Below, in pieces: positions 48,801 through 60,019 of a DNA stretch of 64,000 nt (positions are counted from its first letter, which is position 1; every line of letters begins with the position of its first letter). The stretch lies in NCBI GenBank assembly GCA_026874595.1, contig CM049319.1, positions 4,926,601-4,990,600 of the forward strand, read 5' to 3'. Made by a program: the position numbers and the translations under genes. This stretch comes from Sipunculus nudus (lineage: Eukaryota; Annelida; Sipuncula; Golfingiida; Sipunculidae). The notes below the pieces were generated by a model. That model saw only the letters and a list, made by a program, of their open reading frames with translations, was not told the DNA's origin and did no database searches.

Positions 48801-50769
48801 CATTAATATTTCTTGCATATATGGTGGCAGCGACCTTTCGAAATGACAATGATAAGCAAAAATAGGAGTTCTTTATTGTAAGCAGTGCTTGATTGAGCTG
48901 TTTGAGTAGCTGCGTGACATCTTGAAAAGGGTGTCATTTTGAATCATTTGTAGTCGCGAGACTTGTTCTGCAGGTTACCCTGCTAACACTGAAATACAGT
49001 AATCTGGGCGCAAATCACTATGGCACAAATGAGCCTATAACGCGCTGGCAGAGAGGAAACGCTGGATCGATGTAATAGGGCGGAGCTCGAGAAAGGCCGC
49101 ACGACAGTTACAATGAAAAGTGTGCGATAAATCTTCACATCGAGAAACTTATCGGAAGTCAGAAAAAGGGGACGGTGCAGCCACAAACAACTACAGACTC
49201 GCTGTCAATCATCCACAGATGGGACTGAGAGCCACCAGGATAACTTACTCTCCTCGGTATTCAATTTGATTGGTGCTCAATCCCGTTTTCCAGGAAAACA
49301 GTCTTCAGTAAATCAACACCGATAAAATAAAACTGGCGGGTTTAAAGATTTTGATATATCTCGCTCACGAAAAAAAAAGATATGTTGACAGAGCAATAAA
49401 TGATTTTGGGATTTGTAAATGATAAATTGGGTTGGACTTGGGACAAAACGCACCATGACGCCCTCTGGCGTTCATCTGACAAACTTGTTATGTGACGTAT
49501 CAACTGCACCGCGCTCTTCCATGACCTTTGCCAATTATGAACATTACAAAAAAATGACACTTAGTACAGCGCATACATCTGCCCTTGAAATAAAATCCGA
49601 TTGGATCCAGATCAAAATTTATAGGGGTCTTCCCAAGCTCCAGAGGCAGCGTAAATCTTTCGCTTCTAAAGAAGTTACTGATTTTCCCCGCTGCCTGCTT
49701 TGACCGTTTATGATGCACTTAAACACCAGGTGGCCTGTCTGCAGAAAGAACTACTGATGTGACTAGCAGCCAATCAAATGCCAGTCAACAAACACTCGAC
49801 AAGCATCAGGCTCCGCCCAGGAACCACGTGGGGGGCCATTCTCTCTGAGCCTGTGGCCTGTTCAAACGGTTGCCGGGGCGATGAGCTGTCACTCAAAACG
49901 AAATGAACAACATTAGCTCCGTGTATTCCTGGCTTGGCTGGTAAACCATTTTGTCATTCAGCATAGGGTCTCATCTGATTGGACCAAAATACAGTCCTCC
50001 CCTCTGGTGTAGAGATTCAGGATACGAGGACAAAACAAACAGCGCTTACGATATAGGTATAGTAGGCCTATAGTAAAAGCGCTGTGAAAAGTGCGAAGGG
50101 TCTTCCTTTTCCCAGGGGTTTTCCTACCGCAGCTTTATTGAAATTGATTCAGTTTTTGCGCAATCCTTCTAACAGAAAATCTAACCAAGTAGCTAATAGA
50201 CGTCAATAAAAGCTGCAAAGGTAACAAATATTATATACAAAGGCGGCGGCTTACCGCAGAGTATATTTTAAGGAAATTTAAAACTGCCCAAACGTGAAAT
50301 AAACATACCCCAGTCATCATAAAATGAAGATACAGGACTCCAACTGCAAACTAGTTGACAGCTATATTAATATTATCACTGACTTAAGAATGAAAATATC
50401 ACATATTTTATATAATTATTTCAGAAAATATATAAGAATGTGTGCTAACTCATACATTCAACCCCCTACCCATACTTAAAAATGAGTGACCGATAAAAGC
50501 CAATTATTCACTCGTGGCCATAAATGGGTTTTCTGTCAAGAACAAAAACAAAACTGATTATTATAACTCCAGAAATTCAAATTAAAACTGCACACTTCCC
50601 ATTTATAAATGCACAAACAAGGGTCAACTGCACTAAAAAAAAACCTTGCCTACCATTGCTTCCGGAGCGTGCGTACTTTCTGGATTATACTCCAGGTAAG
50701 TCTACTGACATTGATTAGTACAACAAGTCCAAACATAAGTAAAGGAATCCTTCGGAGCACTGAAGAACA
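45816..50769. other. Long spacer without recognisable gene
   Basis: No supported exon or repeat structure. The part 48.6-50.0 kb is richer in GC and has several CCAAT/ATTGG motifs, a GC-box-like CTCCGCCC at about 49812 and a CCACGTGG E-box at about 49824, which could mark a promoter or enhancer for a gene not seen here. Short open frames on both strands around 49.4-49.7 kb are unrecognised. Confidence 0.4.
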
Positions 50770-52075
50770 ACAGACATCAGAGCAGACACACTGACAGCAG
50801 AGATGATGAAAGCAAAACATCGAGAAATTCCAAAAGCACTTACAAAAGTATTTTCAGACATACGGGAAAAGGAAGAAGCACCCGAAGAATGGAAGATGGG
50901 CCTTATAGTAAAACAATCCAAAAAAAGTGATCTTTGGAACTGTAGAAACTACAGGGGCATCACACTGCTATTCCTGATCCGTAAGGTGTTCAGCAGAATT
51001 TTCTTGAATAGGATACAGAAAGCAGCAGTTCACCAGCTGATACGGTAACAGAGGAAAATCGTTTTTGGATTAGATCTTCCTTCTCAAACGGATCCTGGAG
51101 CAGAGCATCGAATGGAATACAACAATGTACGCAAACTTCATTGACTTCGAAAAGGCTTTTGACAGTATCCATAGATAGTCTTTATGTAGAATTATGCGGC
51201 ACTCTGGGATTCCCAAGAAGATTGTCAATATCAAATGTATGTTGTTATCTGCGGGAACGACTTCTCAGAAAGTGGTTGGATTTATACAGGTGTGAAACTA
51301 GGTTGCATGCTCCCCCCTTTCTTGTTAATTATGGCAGTGACAAGGGTCACCAAGGGCAAAAGAGGCCTCAGATGGACACTGACCCGTTGCTTGGAAGACC
51401 TTGATTTCGCAGATGATATCTGACAAAGCAAGATATATGATCCAGAATGAAATGCTCAGGAGATCGGCCTGAAGATAAACTCCCAGAATATCAAGGTCGT
51501 GCGCATAGACATCATACAGGAACCAGTAACGACCAAAGGTTAAGCCCTTAATGAGGTCAGCAGCTTTACATACCATGGCTCTGTCCCAACAAATAAAGCG
51601 GGCACAGAAATATCTGATGGTCCAAAAATACAGTAAAAAGACGTAGATCAGACTGTAAGAAAGCAATGTGATGAGCATACAACTGTATGGGTCAGAGAGC
51701 TGGAAGCATTTTTCACAAATTGGAAGTTTCCCAGGATAGTAGTTTAAGATCAATATTTAACATTCACTGAGGAACTGCTGGAAGGAGCAGGAGTAAATAC
51801 CATCACCACACAGGTCAGAAAAAGGTGTAGGTGGATAGGACTTAAGCCGTCTGGATAAAATGCCATCCCAAGAACTGCTCTCGAGCGGACTCCTGGTGGT
51901 CAAATAGCACGAGGGGAACCAAGGAAATATGGAGGTGAGTGGAGAAGGAACTACGGGAACAAGGATGGACTTGGGGATTCATCTAGAAAACAGCAGAGGA
52001 CAGGCAACAGAGGAGATCTTAAGTAGCGGCCTCGTGTGCTCAGTAGCACAAAGATGATTATATCTACTGTGACGT
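50770..52075 (+). pseudogene. Decayed non-LTR retrotransposon reverse transcriptase
   Basis: A remnant of the reverse transcriptase of an endonuclease-encoding LINE. In order: an N-terminal part with EEAPEEWKMGLIVKQSKKSD and NCRNYRGITLL (50938 on); FIDFEKAFDSIHR (51137-51175) directly followed by an in-frame TAG; GIPKKIVNI; and a catalytic FADD at 51406-51417 in LEDLDFADD. Further decayed downstream parts resemble the C-terminal region (RKRCRWIG-like near 51800-51840, then a PGG...RGEPRKYGG stretch). At least two frame changes and several stops separate the blocks, so it is dead. No endonuclease domain, poly-A tail or target duplication was recognised, and the clade (RTE- or jockey-like) is undecided. 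Confidence 0.85.
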
Positions 52076-54180
52076 GGTTTCCTCAATGGTTATGATAACT
52101 CAAGGGTATTATTTATAATGGGCTTTATACAATCGATGACTGAAGTAAATCGAGGTATAAAGCGCTACTACATCCAAAGAATAAAAAATAATTCGAAGAA
52201 TTTGTCAACATGCTGGGGTAGCGCTGGATATAATACACGGGAAGACACATTGAAAATAGATGAAAAGGCAAAATTAAAGCCAATTTAAATTGTGGACAAA
52301 GGTTTCACCATAAATGCTCCCCAGTGTGATATCCCCAACCTCCACTCTGTTGGTTAGGGTCTGTGGGCATGGAAATCCTAGTCCCACAATGTACCGGAGC
52401 TTCTAAATACACCTGCGGCGTAGGTATGAAGGTAGTGAAGAGGGTAATGTAGTTCTTTCAACTATGCATTGTTTTGCAAATTACATATACATGGATGTTT
52501 CTGTGGCATTCCTGGTAAGGACTTCATAGAATAAGTAATATTTTGCAAGCACACGCCAGGGAAATGTAAACAGGTGTTTCCTTGAAATGTAACAACGTTT
52601 GACAGTTGAGACAAGTAGTCCCAACCATTCAGACAATTCCCAACTGGAAGAGGTTCCGTTTTGAGTAGAAACGAACTTTGGCAGAATTAAGGGTGCCGAA
52701 TTTATGACAGCTTTTTGGAGCAGTATATCAACTGTGGCATACAATCCTTTTTTAAGAAAGTCTTAATATTCCTTTTTAACCAAGAACATGATAATATTAA
52801 AATGTGATGCAAATTACAAACCTATATATGCTTGCCATGGCAACTTGCTTCACATATAAAAAAATATTTCAGGATAAACTTCGCCATTCCCACTTCTAAT
52901 GACAGAACTTTTAGGATTATGATGAATTTTCTTATAAACTTAAAGCATTTTAAAGCAGTCAACCAGAGTAAATGAAAAGGACCTGTTAACAGGGCAAAAA
53001 TATTTTATTGTATTAAAGTGTGACCAGCACACCACCAATCAATATACATAGAATAAATATAAATATATAAAATTCAAAGATACCTGTCTTCCAATCTAGA
53101 CTTAACACAAGCATTCATGAAATAGCATCAGCTTACATGCCAGGGCTTCAATATAACTGAATATTCATTTTTCAATAAATCAAAAACATCCCCTGTTGTT
53201 AAACAGTGTCAGTGAGACCTGGACTTAACAATACATTTATTCACCTTAGATCATACTACCCTCTCTTGATGAGAAACTAACTTGTCCAGATTTATTAAAG
53301 GAAGTATGAAACACCAATTTTTTATGTGTACTGCTGTGTTTCTGATCTTTCATCCAATTAGTACCTCTACTTTTGAAAAGTAATGATTATATCATTCAAT
53401 TAATACATATAGAGATATACTACAGTAAAACATCACCTTGTGACTACCTCTGTTTTGCGCCAATATGAAAATAACAATCATCTGTTCACAGTTCCAATTC
53501 TTTTTTTGCACTGTATATAGGATATCCCTGAGATGACCACTATAATGAGGCGCAATTGGTGTATTTTCAAGTTAATACTGTATTACTCATACAGCAGTCA
53601 CAAGTCCACAAGTTGTTCGAGTTATTGAGTTGTTTTTATACAACTAGAAGATAAGGGGAGGTTACAACTGGACAAGGACAGATAACCAGGTAAGTAATCA
53701 TTAAAAGAATAAGGTAATTTTTCTTTCATTACAGGTACAGTATAGCTGATATTATAATTAAACTGATCTAATCGTATAAAATGTTTCAGCATTTGAAATT
53801 GTACATTAAATACAATTGATTGAAGAAACCCTGATACCTAACATACTTTGTATTACCATTAGGGAAACAGGTGAAACAAAACGTTACCAAACTTAAAATG
53901 GCTTCAATATCAAAAGATTTAGATACCTTTACAAACACAGCAGCATGAAAATATATTCCCTGAATGACAAATGCCAAAGTGATATCACATATGTGAAATA
54001 TTAATATTGACATAGATGCCCCCTTTGGTAATTCAAAGCTTTGCACCTACATAATGTTATATAGTAACCCACCTACCCTAAACCCTGGGAAAAAAAGTTC
54101 CACATTAAGTTAAATTGTCACCCAAAAGGTTAATCAAAGATTTAGATCCATGTGATGTCTTACAGTTGAACTCGCAACAT
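52076..54180. other. Spacer or 3' intron of the thrombospondin-like gene
   Basis: Since the - strand exon ending at 55278 has a good donor, this stretch may be its intron. No following exon was recognised. A - strand frame near 52500-52700 has some protein-like text with cysteines, but its boundaries and similarity could not be supported. Confidence 0.4.
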
Positions 54181-54405
54181 GTCAACCAATCAAAAGTTAT
54201 AGATCTAATTACAGTTATTTATCATTGGCCAATCAAACTTCAGACTTCCCACATGTCAACCAATCAAAAGGTATAGATCTAATTACAGTTATTTATCATT
54301 GGCCAATCAAAATTCAGACTTCCCACATGTCAACCAATCAAAAGGTGGATCTAAATACAGTTATTTATTATTGGCCAATCAAACTTCAGACTGCCCTCAT
54401 GTTGT
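54181..54405 (+). repeat. Tandem repeat, period 74 bp, three copies with CCAAT boxes
   Basis: GTCAACCAATCAAAAG starts at 54181, 54255 and 54329. Each unit also holds ATTGGCCAATCAAA, so CCAAT motifs occur twice per unit and in both orientations. A partial fourth unit follows. The sequence is unrelated to the satellite at 1-3480 despite the same period. Confidence 0.9.
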
Positions 54406-55277
54406 TTCTTGTTTATCTATTGTTTGGGTAGGAAAACTGGAACCTTCCCTGGTCCAACCAACTCTGAAAAACATTACATGAAACTGAAAATGCTGAATCT
54501 ATGCTTGAATTCATGAATACAACATATAGAGACTACATTGTACAGGGCCTGTACACACTACTCTGACCAACAGGTTATTTCAAGGATAATAATTATGACT
54601 AAGCCCTCCTGATGTATGAGTTGTCACTAAAGACATCAGTTGCAACAGTCCACACTCAATGTAAATATAAAATGTGGTTATTCATATTGGGTTATTTAAT
54701 TTCAGAGATACTTCACCACCTAAACCATCACTGGAAAAATTATTAGTAACTTCAAAACTTATCATATATTTATCAAATACACTTTACTAAGTATATAGGT
54801 ACACACAACACACTACAAACCTTTAACTTATTAATATACAGTACAACAACATTAAGAGACACACAGAGTGACCAGATACCACACAGTATAACACATAAGT
54901 CAGACATAGTTTTAAAAGAATAATGGAAAGATTCTATGGAAATAGTACTACAATGAAACAATGCCAATATAAACTGATTCGCATTTCCACATGAACATGT
55001 GTGCACATAGATCATCTGAATTTGAACTGCATCAAATCTTAATTATCAAATTAATTATAAAATAATGCCTGAAAATATATTTCTTATCATGGTGGTATAA
55101 TTCTAACCATCTGTTATGTACACTTGTCATTCATCTATCTTCTTATAGGAATAAAGATAAATATATCCACTCAGTTTCCATAAATGCACAACAGAGGGCC
55201 TTGATGGTCAAGAGAAGTAGCACTGTAAATGAAGATAACCATGCACTTCATCAAATTTTTCATATTAATAATCTTAC

Positions 55278-55475
55278 CTCTGTAAACACAGCATTTCCCT
55301 TTATCACTCCATCCAGGTGTAATATTCCAGAATCCTTCAACATCCCTCTGTCTGTGTTATCATCCATACTGAAGTGTGCCACCAGATGGCGCTGGTGGCG
55401 AGGCCATTCTGGATGGGCTGATGTCACATGGGAATTAATATCACCATCAGAGAGCCACACATTGTAAAAACGAAC
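55278..55475 (-). CDS. LamG end and next-domain start, exon g
   Basis: Acceptor TTTACAG. VRFYNVWLSDGDINSH completes the LamG domain. After a linker, LVAHFSMDDNTDRGMLKDSG followed by HLDGVIKGNAVF resembles the first strands of another jelly-roll domain. Donor GAG|GTAAGA, phase 0, so the protein continues into exons not recognised further left. Confidence 0.85.
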
Positions 55476-58400
55476 CTGTAAAGGCAGAATATTACAGCAG
55501 ATGATCGCGACTGGTAGTGCTCATAATGTTCAATCTCACAATGACACAATTCAAACTTAAGTAAATTACCCTTATAATATGTGTAAATCTAAAATGACTT
55601 ACAGGCAGGCCTATAAATGAAATGATTGTACACAGAGAGTACCCAGATTCGATTAATCAAGGATATTTAGGCTACGTGAAAGATGTTCAATGAGTTATTG
55701 TTGCATGAATGCTAAGAACACCTTCAAGCAGGACAAGTCACCGCTCAAAGCTTAGTTAGTAAATGGACAGAATTTTACTGTATACATTTCATCAAGTACA
55801 GGGATAATGGTTAAAGTGCTGTCATGCTTCAAAATTCAAAAGGCTTATAAAGCTCATGATGGAAAAATGCACAATTAAAAAAAAAAATTCATGGCCTTAA
55901 AATTGTAGTTTAAACTTCAGCATACTTTAGGTGCCATGCAAACCCTGCATCAACTTTGTTTTAAAGAAAATGTTATTTCCAGTATTTGTTAAAGAAAGAA
56001 TATGAAATGTTATATGTCTTCAACCAACACTAGTCCTGAATGTTTTATTTTCACATTGTGCTTGTCACTATACCTCATCCATCAGTCCCTGGAAGAAGCT
56101 GGAGCCATCACGTCCTAGGTACAGCCTCGTGGAATCATCTGACGAGTTGGTGCCCTAAACACAAAATAAACCAGAAACCTTGTTATTAGTATAGGTAACG
56201 TCAGCATTTGAGAACATCATTTCAATTTACAGTGAAACCTCACTTGGTGACCACCCCACTAGTACCATGACCACCCCGCAATGAAGACCACTATTTCTGG
56301 TCCTGAGACAAATGTTAATCTTCATAAAAACCTCTGCTTACACCACCACTTAGGCAGGTCCCACAGGTGGTTGTGTTAGCAAGATTTCACTGTAAAGCAA
56401 AACATATGTTATTTTAATCTCTTTAATTTGAATATTTAATTGGTCTAATTAATTAATAGTTGTTATTCAAGGCACCAGCACACCCAATCTCAAAGTAAAT
56501 AACAATAACTTTTAGCCAGTCATGACAATAATGTGATCTGAAAAGCAGCTGTTGAAGCTTACAAACTTGTTCTTTTTGAACAAGTTGTTCTATTATTCTA
56601 TTGTTAAATTCAATTAACAAAACTTACTTTGTTAATGGAACCAAAAAAAAAAAATTATACATTTTACATGCTTTAAGGGAAAATGAAAATCCATAGTTAC
56701 CCAGGAAACCAAAGGAATTCCTGACATCTGAGCTTCTGGTCCGCTGGCAGTTCCATTTACGTATAAGGTCATGGTCATAGCTGAAGAATACCAAGAAGTG
56801 CTTATTGCAAAATAAGAATTTTGGTAGTAACACGCAACATACTAGAAAATCCTGTTCATTGAAAGTGGAGAAGATCACCAGATGAGTTCTTACAAACCAA
56901 AAGTTTGATAGTCAAAGCTGTGCTTGCTTCTAATTCAGCTTAACATCACAGGGACCAATAAACTTCTTTTTTTTGGTTTGAATTTGACATATTCAAGTTC
57001 ACACTCTGAGATTTTGTAGCACATGCACAAGGCTTTCTCATTTGAACATTTCTTACACATTTTATAATAGTGTACCTAAAATCGACCAAGAATTGAATTT
57101 GGAAATAAACTGGAAATAAAAATAATTTTTCTTATAATTTTTTGTCATTTTTGTTAATATTTCAAAATATTTGAGTTGCTGTAATGGGGAATTCAGACTT
57201 ATGCACCAGAAAACTCTTAATCTCTACATTTTTATTTTGGCTTACTCTGTGCTTCGTATCTCATAGTCAAATGGTTCCAGTATCCTGCTGGCAGAGCATT
57301 TGATCCGACCGTGATATTGTTACCGTACTGGCCCATGAGTGTGCTGTCCTCCACATACAGACAAAATCTAGTGTCAAAGGTGCACACCAGGGGGAGCTTA
57401 GTGCTAGGGTACCCACTGTTCAGCAGGATCCAGGCCTCTATTGTGAAGCTACAAATATACAAGTGACCAACGGGTCATGAGGCTCAGCTGATACACATTG
57501 CCTCTCACACTATGACCTTATTTTCAGGTTGGAACTTGAGATTAAAGTAATAGATATTTATTCTGAAATAACATGTGCAATGCAGACTGTTAAATGGAAT
57601 CCTGTTTTTTTTGTTTATTACATATTATACGGATTGAAATTTTAAATATCTTATTAACTTAAATTAACAAATTATTAATAAATAATTATAATAATTATTC
57701 AATTAACTAGTAATAATTAATACACAACTGTGCCCATGACAACTCTAAGGAACAAATCATTTTAATTTTTTTTTCAAACTTTTCCATGGTGAAGGGAAAT
57801 ATTCAGATACCTGTCAGTGAGTTGTAGCGTATGGATATGACTCAACGATACAAAGTCATCAACGCCATCCAAGGACAGAGCATTGTTTTCTCGGTCAGCA
57901 CATCGGTAACGGAGGTTCGACCACTTGGCACCCGGCTGATCAAACACCAGAACCCCGAGACGACCTCCCGTATATGTGGTATCATAGACGTCCCCCGAGT
58001 CAGCGATGGTGGTTTCATCTTGTACCAAGCGAAACCTGGGGTATACGCAAAGACCATTATCTGAGCGAAACTAGAAATTACTCTCAAACTTAAGCTATCA
58101 ATATGACTTGGAAAACAAAGGTGAACCTGTATTAAAGGCTACCTATGAATGCAAACCATCTCACTATGGAAGCCATCTTTTACTGTTCAAGTTATAGGAA
58201 ATATACAATGACATACCATGATTAATGTTTATTCATTCATATAAAAAATAACACATTTTTTATTCAAACTGATGATAAGTTTTAAAAATATGTTTTAACA
58301 ATGACAAAATTTACGATCACATTACTGTGTGATCCGACCATTAAGAGACATTATATGGGCTGACCATGATGACAATTTAACACTCAAATCAAGCTGTACC

Positions 58401-60019
58401 TGATAAGACTTTTTGATGGTCGGTGAGACAAGTACCAGCGATAAGCAGTCTTGTGTACCCAGCCCTGCATCTTGGGGTCATGCCACAACACTTGTGTCTG
58501 GTTTAGTGTATCAGCACTGTGCCAGAGGGCACTAGTGAGCTGGGCACCAGGTCCAGTTATGGATTTAACCACCTGAAATATCATATTGGTCATAAACAAT
58601 TCCTTAAAAACAGTCATATAAAATACAATGAAAGCATATGTCTTTGCAAAAGCTAATATATTTATGATCTGAAAAACAAGCTGTAGTCAGTCTAATCTTC
58701 GTTTCTCCATGGAATTTCATAAATATCAATAGAAAACTCCTTAATTTAACAGAATAAAATAGACAAGGCAAAAGCTAAACCAAGTAAATTCATTTTCTTT
58801 ACAGGTTTTGACACCGGACAGAATAATGGGCTTTGGGAAGGGTATAAATTATAAACTGTTATATGTTAAATTAATGTTATTTCTTTAATAAAATATTTGA
58901 AAGGTACAGGTAGGTGTTTGGTACCTCTCGTAAATAAGTTAAACCATGTCTAAGTTTCCAAGCAAAATTATTTCTGTATTGAATTCTTAGCATAAATAAG
59001 TATTGCCCCCCCCCCCCCCCCCCCCAAAAAATCTGTACTTTGAACAGTTGTTCTGTCAGATTGCCACTCGAATGGTTGGACAAAAGCAGCAAAGGGCTGA
59101 AAGTAAAGATCCTTGCCAGTCTGTTTTTAATACTAAAAGTAAAATGTTTTAATACATAATGTAAGCAAAACTAAAATACAGATCAGACAAGAGTGTGAAG
59201 GAGGTAAAAATCAAAAGATGTCATTTTCAGAATGCGTAAGAAAGCACAACCCAGAGATATTTTTACTGAACCATTTAAGTGTAGTTGACATGAGGTCAAA
59301 AGGTAATGACTGGATAATCAGAAGCGGACCCAGGGGAGGGGTCCAAGGGGTCTGGACCCCCACCTCCCTTGTTTTTCAGCAACCGCAACCTTTTTCTAAT
59401 TGTTTCAGACCAAATTTTGGGGCCTGGACCCCTCTTTACTGTACCTGGCAACCTTTTTTTAGGTTTTGTCATTAGTCCTCCTGGGTTGGTGTAATATAAT
59501 CTGAAAGCCATATTGCGTAATGTAAAACAGTCTTTATTATGCAGTAAAATGTATACGGCACCAGGTTACACTGTTGTAAAAGTGTCGCACATTTTATAAC
59601 TACGTTTAGTTTGACCCTGGCTTATTATGTTACAGTTGGACCCCTCTTTTTCCTAAATCCTGGATCTGCCTCTTATAAAGCAGACAGAACTGGGAGATGG
59701 CTTCAGTTAAACTTTCTAACTTTACTTGTTCTACAATGGGACAAGTTTATCCGTTCAGTCACAAACAAATTCACTGCCAATCAGGGAAGTGTATTAATCA
59801 CACCAGAACTGATGACATTCTCTCTCACCTTGATCTGTGCTCCTTTAACACCGCCTTGATCAAGGTCGTCGCCGTAGTTCAGGTTCTCACTCCTCCAGAT
59901 GACCGTATAGAACTTCTGGTTTGACTGATAACCAAATACAATGCCCAGATAATTTGTCTTCTCCATCGAGTTCACGAAGAACGTTCCTGAATAGTCCACA
60001 CCTCCAAATGCCTGCTTAC
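55278..60019 (-). CDS. Thrombospondin C-terminal domain plus LamG protein, internal part
   Basis: Seven exons join in frame (phases 0, 2, 2, 1, 0, 0 at the six internal junctions) to about 383 residues. The first three encode a thrombospondin C-terminal lectin-like domain. It starts at KQAFGGVDYSGTFFVN, includes GIVFGYQSNQKFYTVIW (aligned with the region of the CD47-binding peptide of vertebrate thrombospondins) and SITGPGAQLTSALWH, and ends GGRLGVLVF...WSNLRYRC. Then comes a LamG/concanavalin A-like domain (LSLDGVDDFVSL, SFTIEAWI, WNHLTMRYE, LYVNGT, LYLGRDGSSFFQGLMDEVRF) and probably the start of another (VAHFSMDD...KDSG). The product is presumably secreted matrix or cell-surface protein. 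EGF and type 3 calcium repeats expected before the domain are not in the window, so the gene begins beyond the right edge or its 5' exons were missed. The 3' end is also missing. Ordinary thrombospondins end after this domain, so a LamG tail is unusual. Confidence 0.88.
56074..56154 (-). CDS. LamG exon f
   Basis: Acceptor GTGTTTAG. Exactly 27 codons: GTNSSDDSTRLYLGRDGSSF then FQGLMDE, with the GRDGSSFFQGLMDE signature of the last LamG strands. Donor GAG|GTATAG, phase 0. Confidence 0.88.
56226..56396. mobile_element. MITE, CAGTGAAACC-ended family, copy 2
   Basis: 171 bp with imperfect inverted ends TTTACAGTGAAACCTCACTT and its counterpart AGCAAGATTTCACTGTAAA. TA sits just outside CAGTG at both ends, as for Tc1/mariner-type elements. 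GACCACC motifs fill the interior. It lies in the intron between exons e and f of the thrombospondin-like gene and is related to 5170-5353. Confidence 0.75.
56701..56780 (-). CDS. LamG exon e
   Basis: Acceptor TTCTTCAG. Encodes MTMTLYVNGTASGPEAQMSG and IPLVSW, the LYVNG strand of the domain. Donor TGG|GTAACT, phase 0. Confidence 0.85.
57246..57448 (-). CDS. LamG exon d
   Basis: Acceptor TTTGTAG. SFTIEAWILLNSGYPSTKLP to NALPAGYWNHLTMRYEAQ, the classic central LamG strands. Contains two Cys (VCTFDTRFC). Donor A|GTAAGC, phase 1. Confidence 0.9.
57811..58035 (-). CDS. TSP-C end and LamG start, exon c
   Basis: Acceptor TACCCCAG. Reads RFRLVQDETTIADSGDVYDT then TTYTGGRLGVLVFDQPGAKW and SNLRYRC, closing the thrombospondin domain. 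Without an intron it runs on into ALSLDGVDDFVSLSHIHTLQ, the first strands of the LamG domain. Donor ACAG|GTATCT, phase 2. Having both domains in one exon shows the fusion is real and not a mis-joined assembly of exons. Confidence 0.9.
58400..58572 (-). CDS. TSP-C exon b
   Basis: Acceptor ATATTTCAG. Reads VVKSITGPGAQLTSALWHSA to AYRWYLSHRPSKSLI and the first two bases of an Arg codon. Donor CAG|GTACAG, phase 2. The GPG...LWH and TAYRW...HRP text is diagnostic of the domain. Confidence 0.92.
59005..59026 (+). repeat. C homopolymer
   Basis: About 19 Cs followed by A-rich sequence, in the intron between exons a and b of the thrombospondin-like gene. Confidence 0.9.
59322..59675. mobile_element. 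C-rich MITE-like element with short inverted ends
   Basis: Begins AGAAGCGGACCCAGGGGAGG and ends CCTGGATCTGCCTCTTA, an approximate 12-15 bp inverted pair. Inside, GGTCTGGACCCC, CCTTTTTCTAATTGTTTCAG and TGGACCCCTCTTT are shared with fragments near 4.13, 6.36-6.47 and 14.17 kb. Non-coding. It sits in the same intron as the C-run above. Confidence 0.6.
59829..60019 (-). CDS. TSP-C exon a
   Basis: Acceptor AATCCAG then GT, completing a Gly codon (phase 1). Encodes KQAFGGVDYSGTFFVN through DLDQGGVKGAQIK. Donor AAG|GTGAGA, phase 0. Matches the N-terminal strands of the thrombospondin C-terminal domain. Confidence 0.88.

Noticed and set aside
52481-52744. Possible next exon of the thrombospondin/LamG gene on the - strand
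   Set aside because: Some protein-like text with cysteines, but no LamG signature, and no acceptor with the required phase 0 could be established.
54181-54405. Relationship between this 74-bp repeat and the 74-bp satellite at the left end
   Set aside because: Only the period is shared; the sequences are unrelated, so it is treated as coincidence.
56624-56878. Reverse open frame of 84 codons overlapping exon e
   Set aside because: Different frame from the LamG reading; the frame giving LYVNGT with correct splice phases is the coding one.
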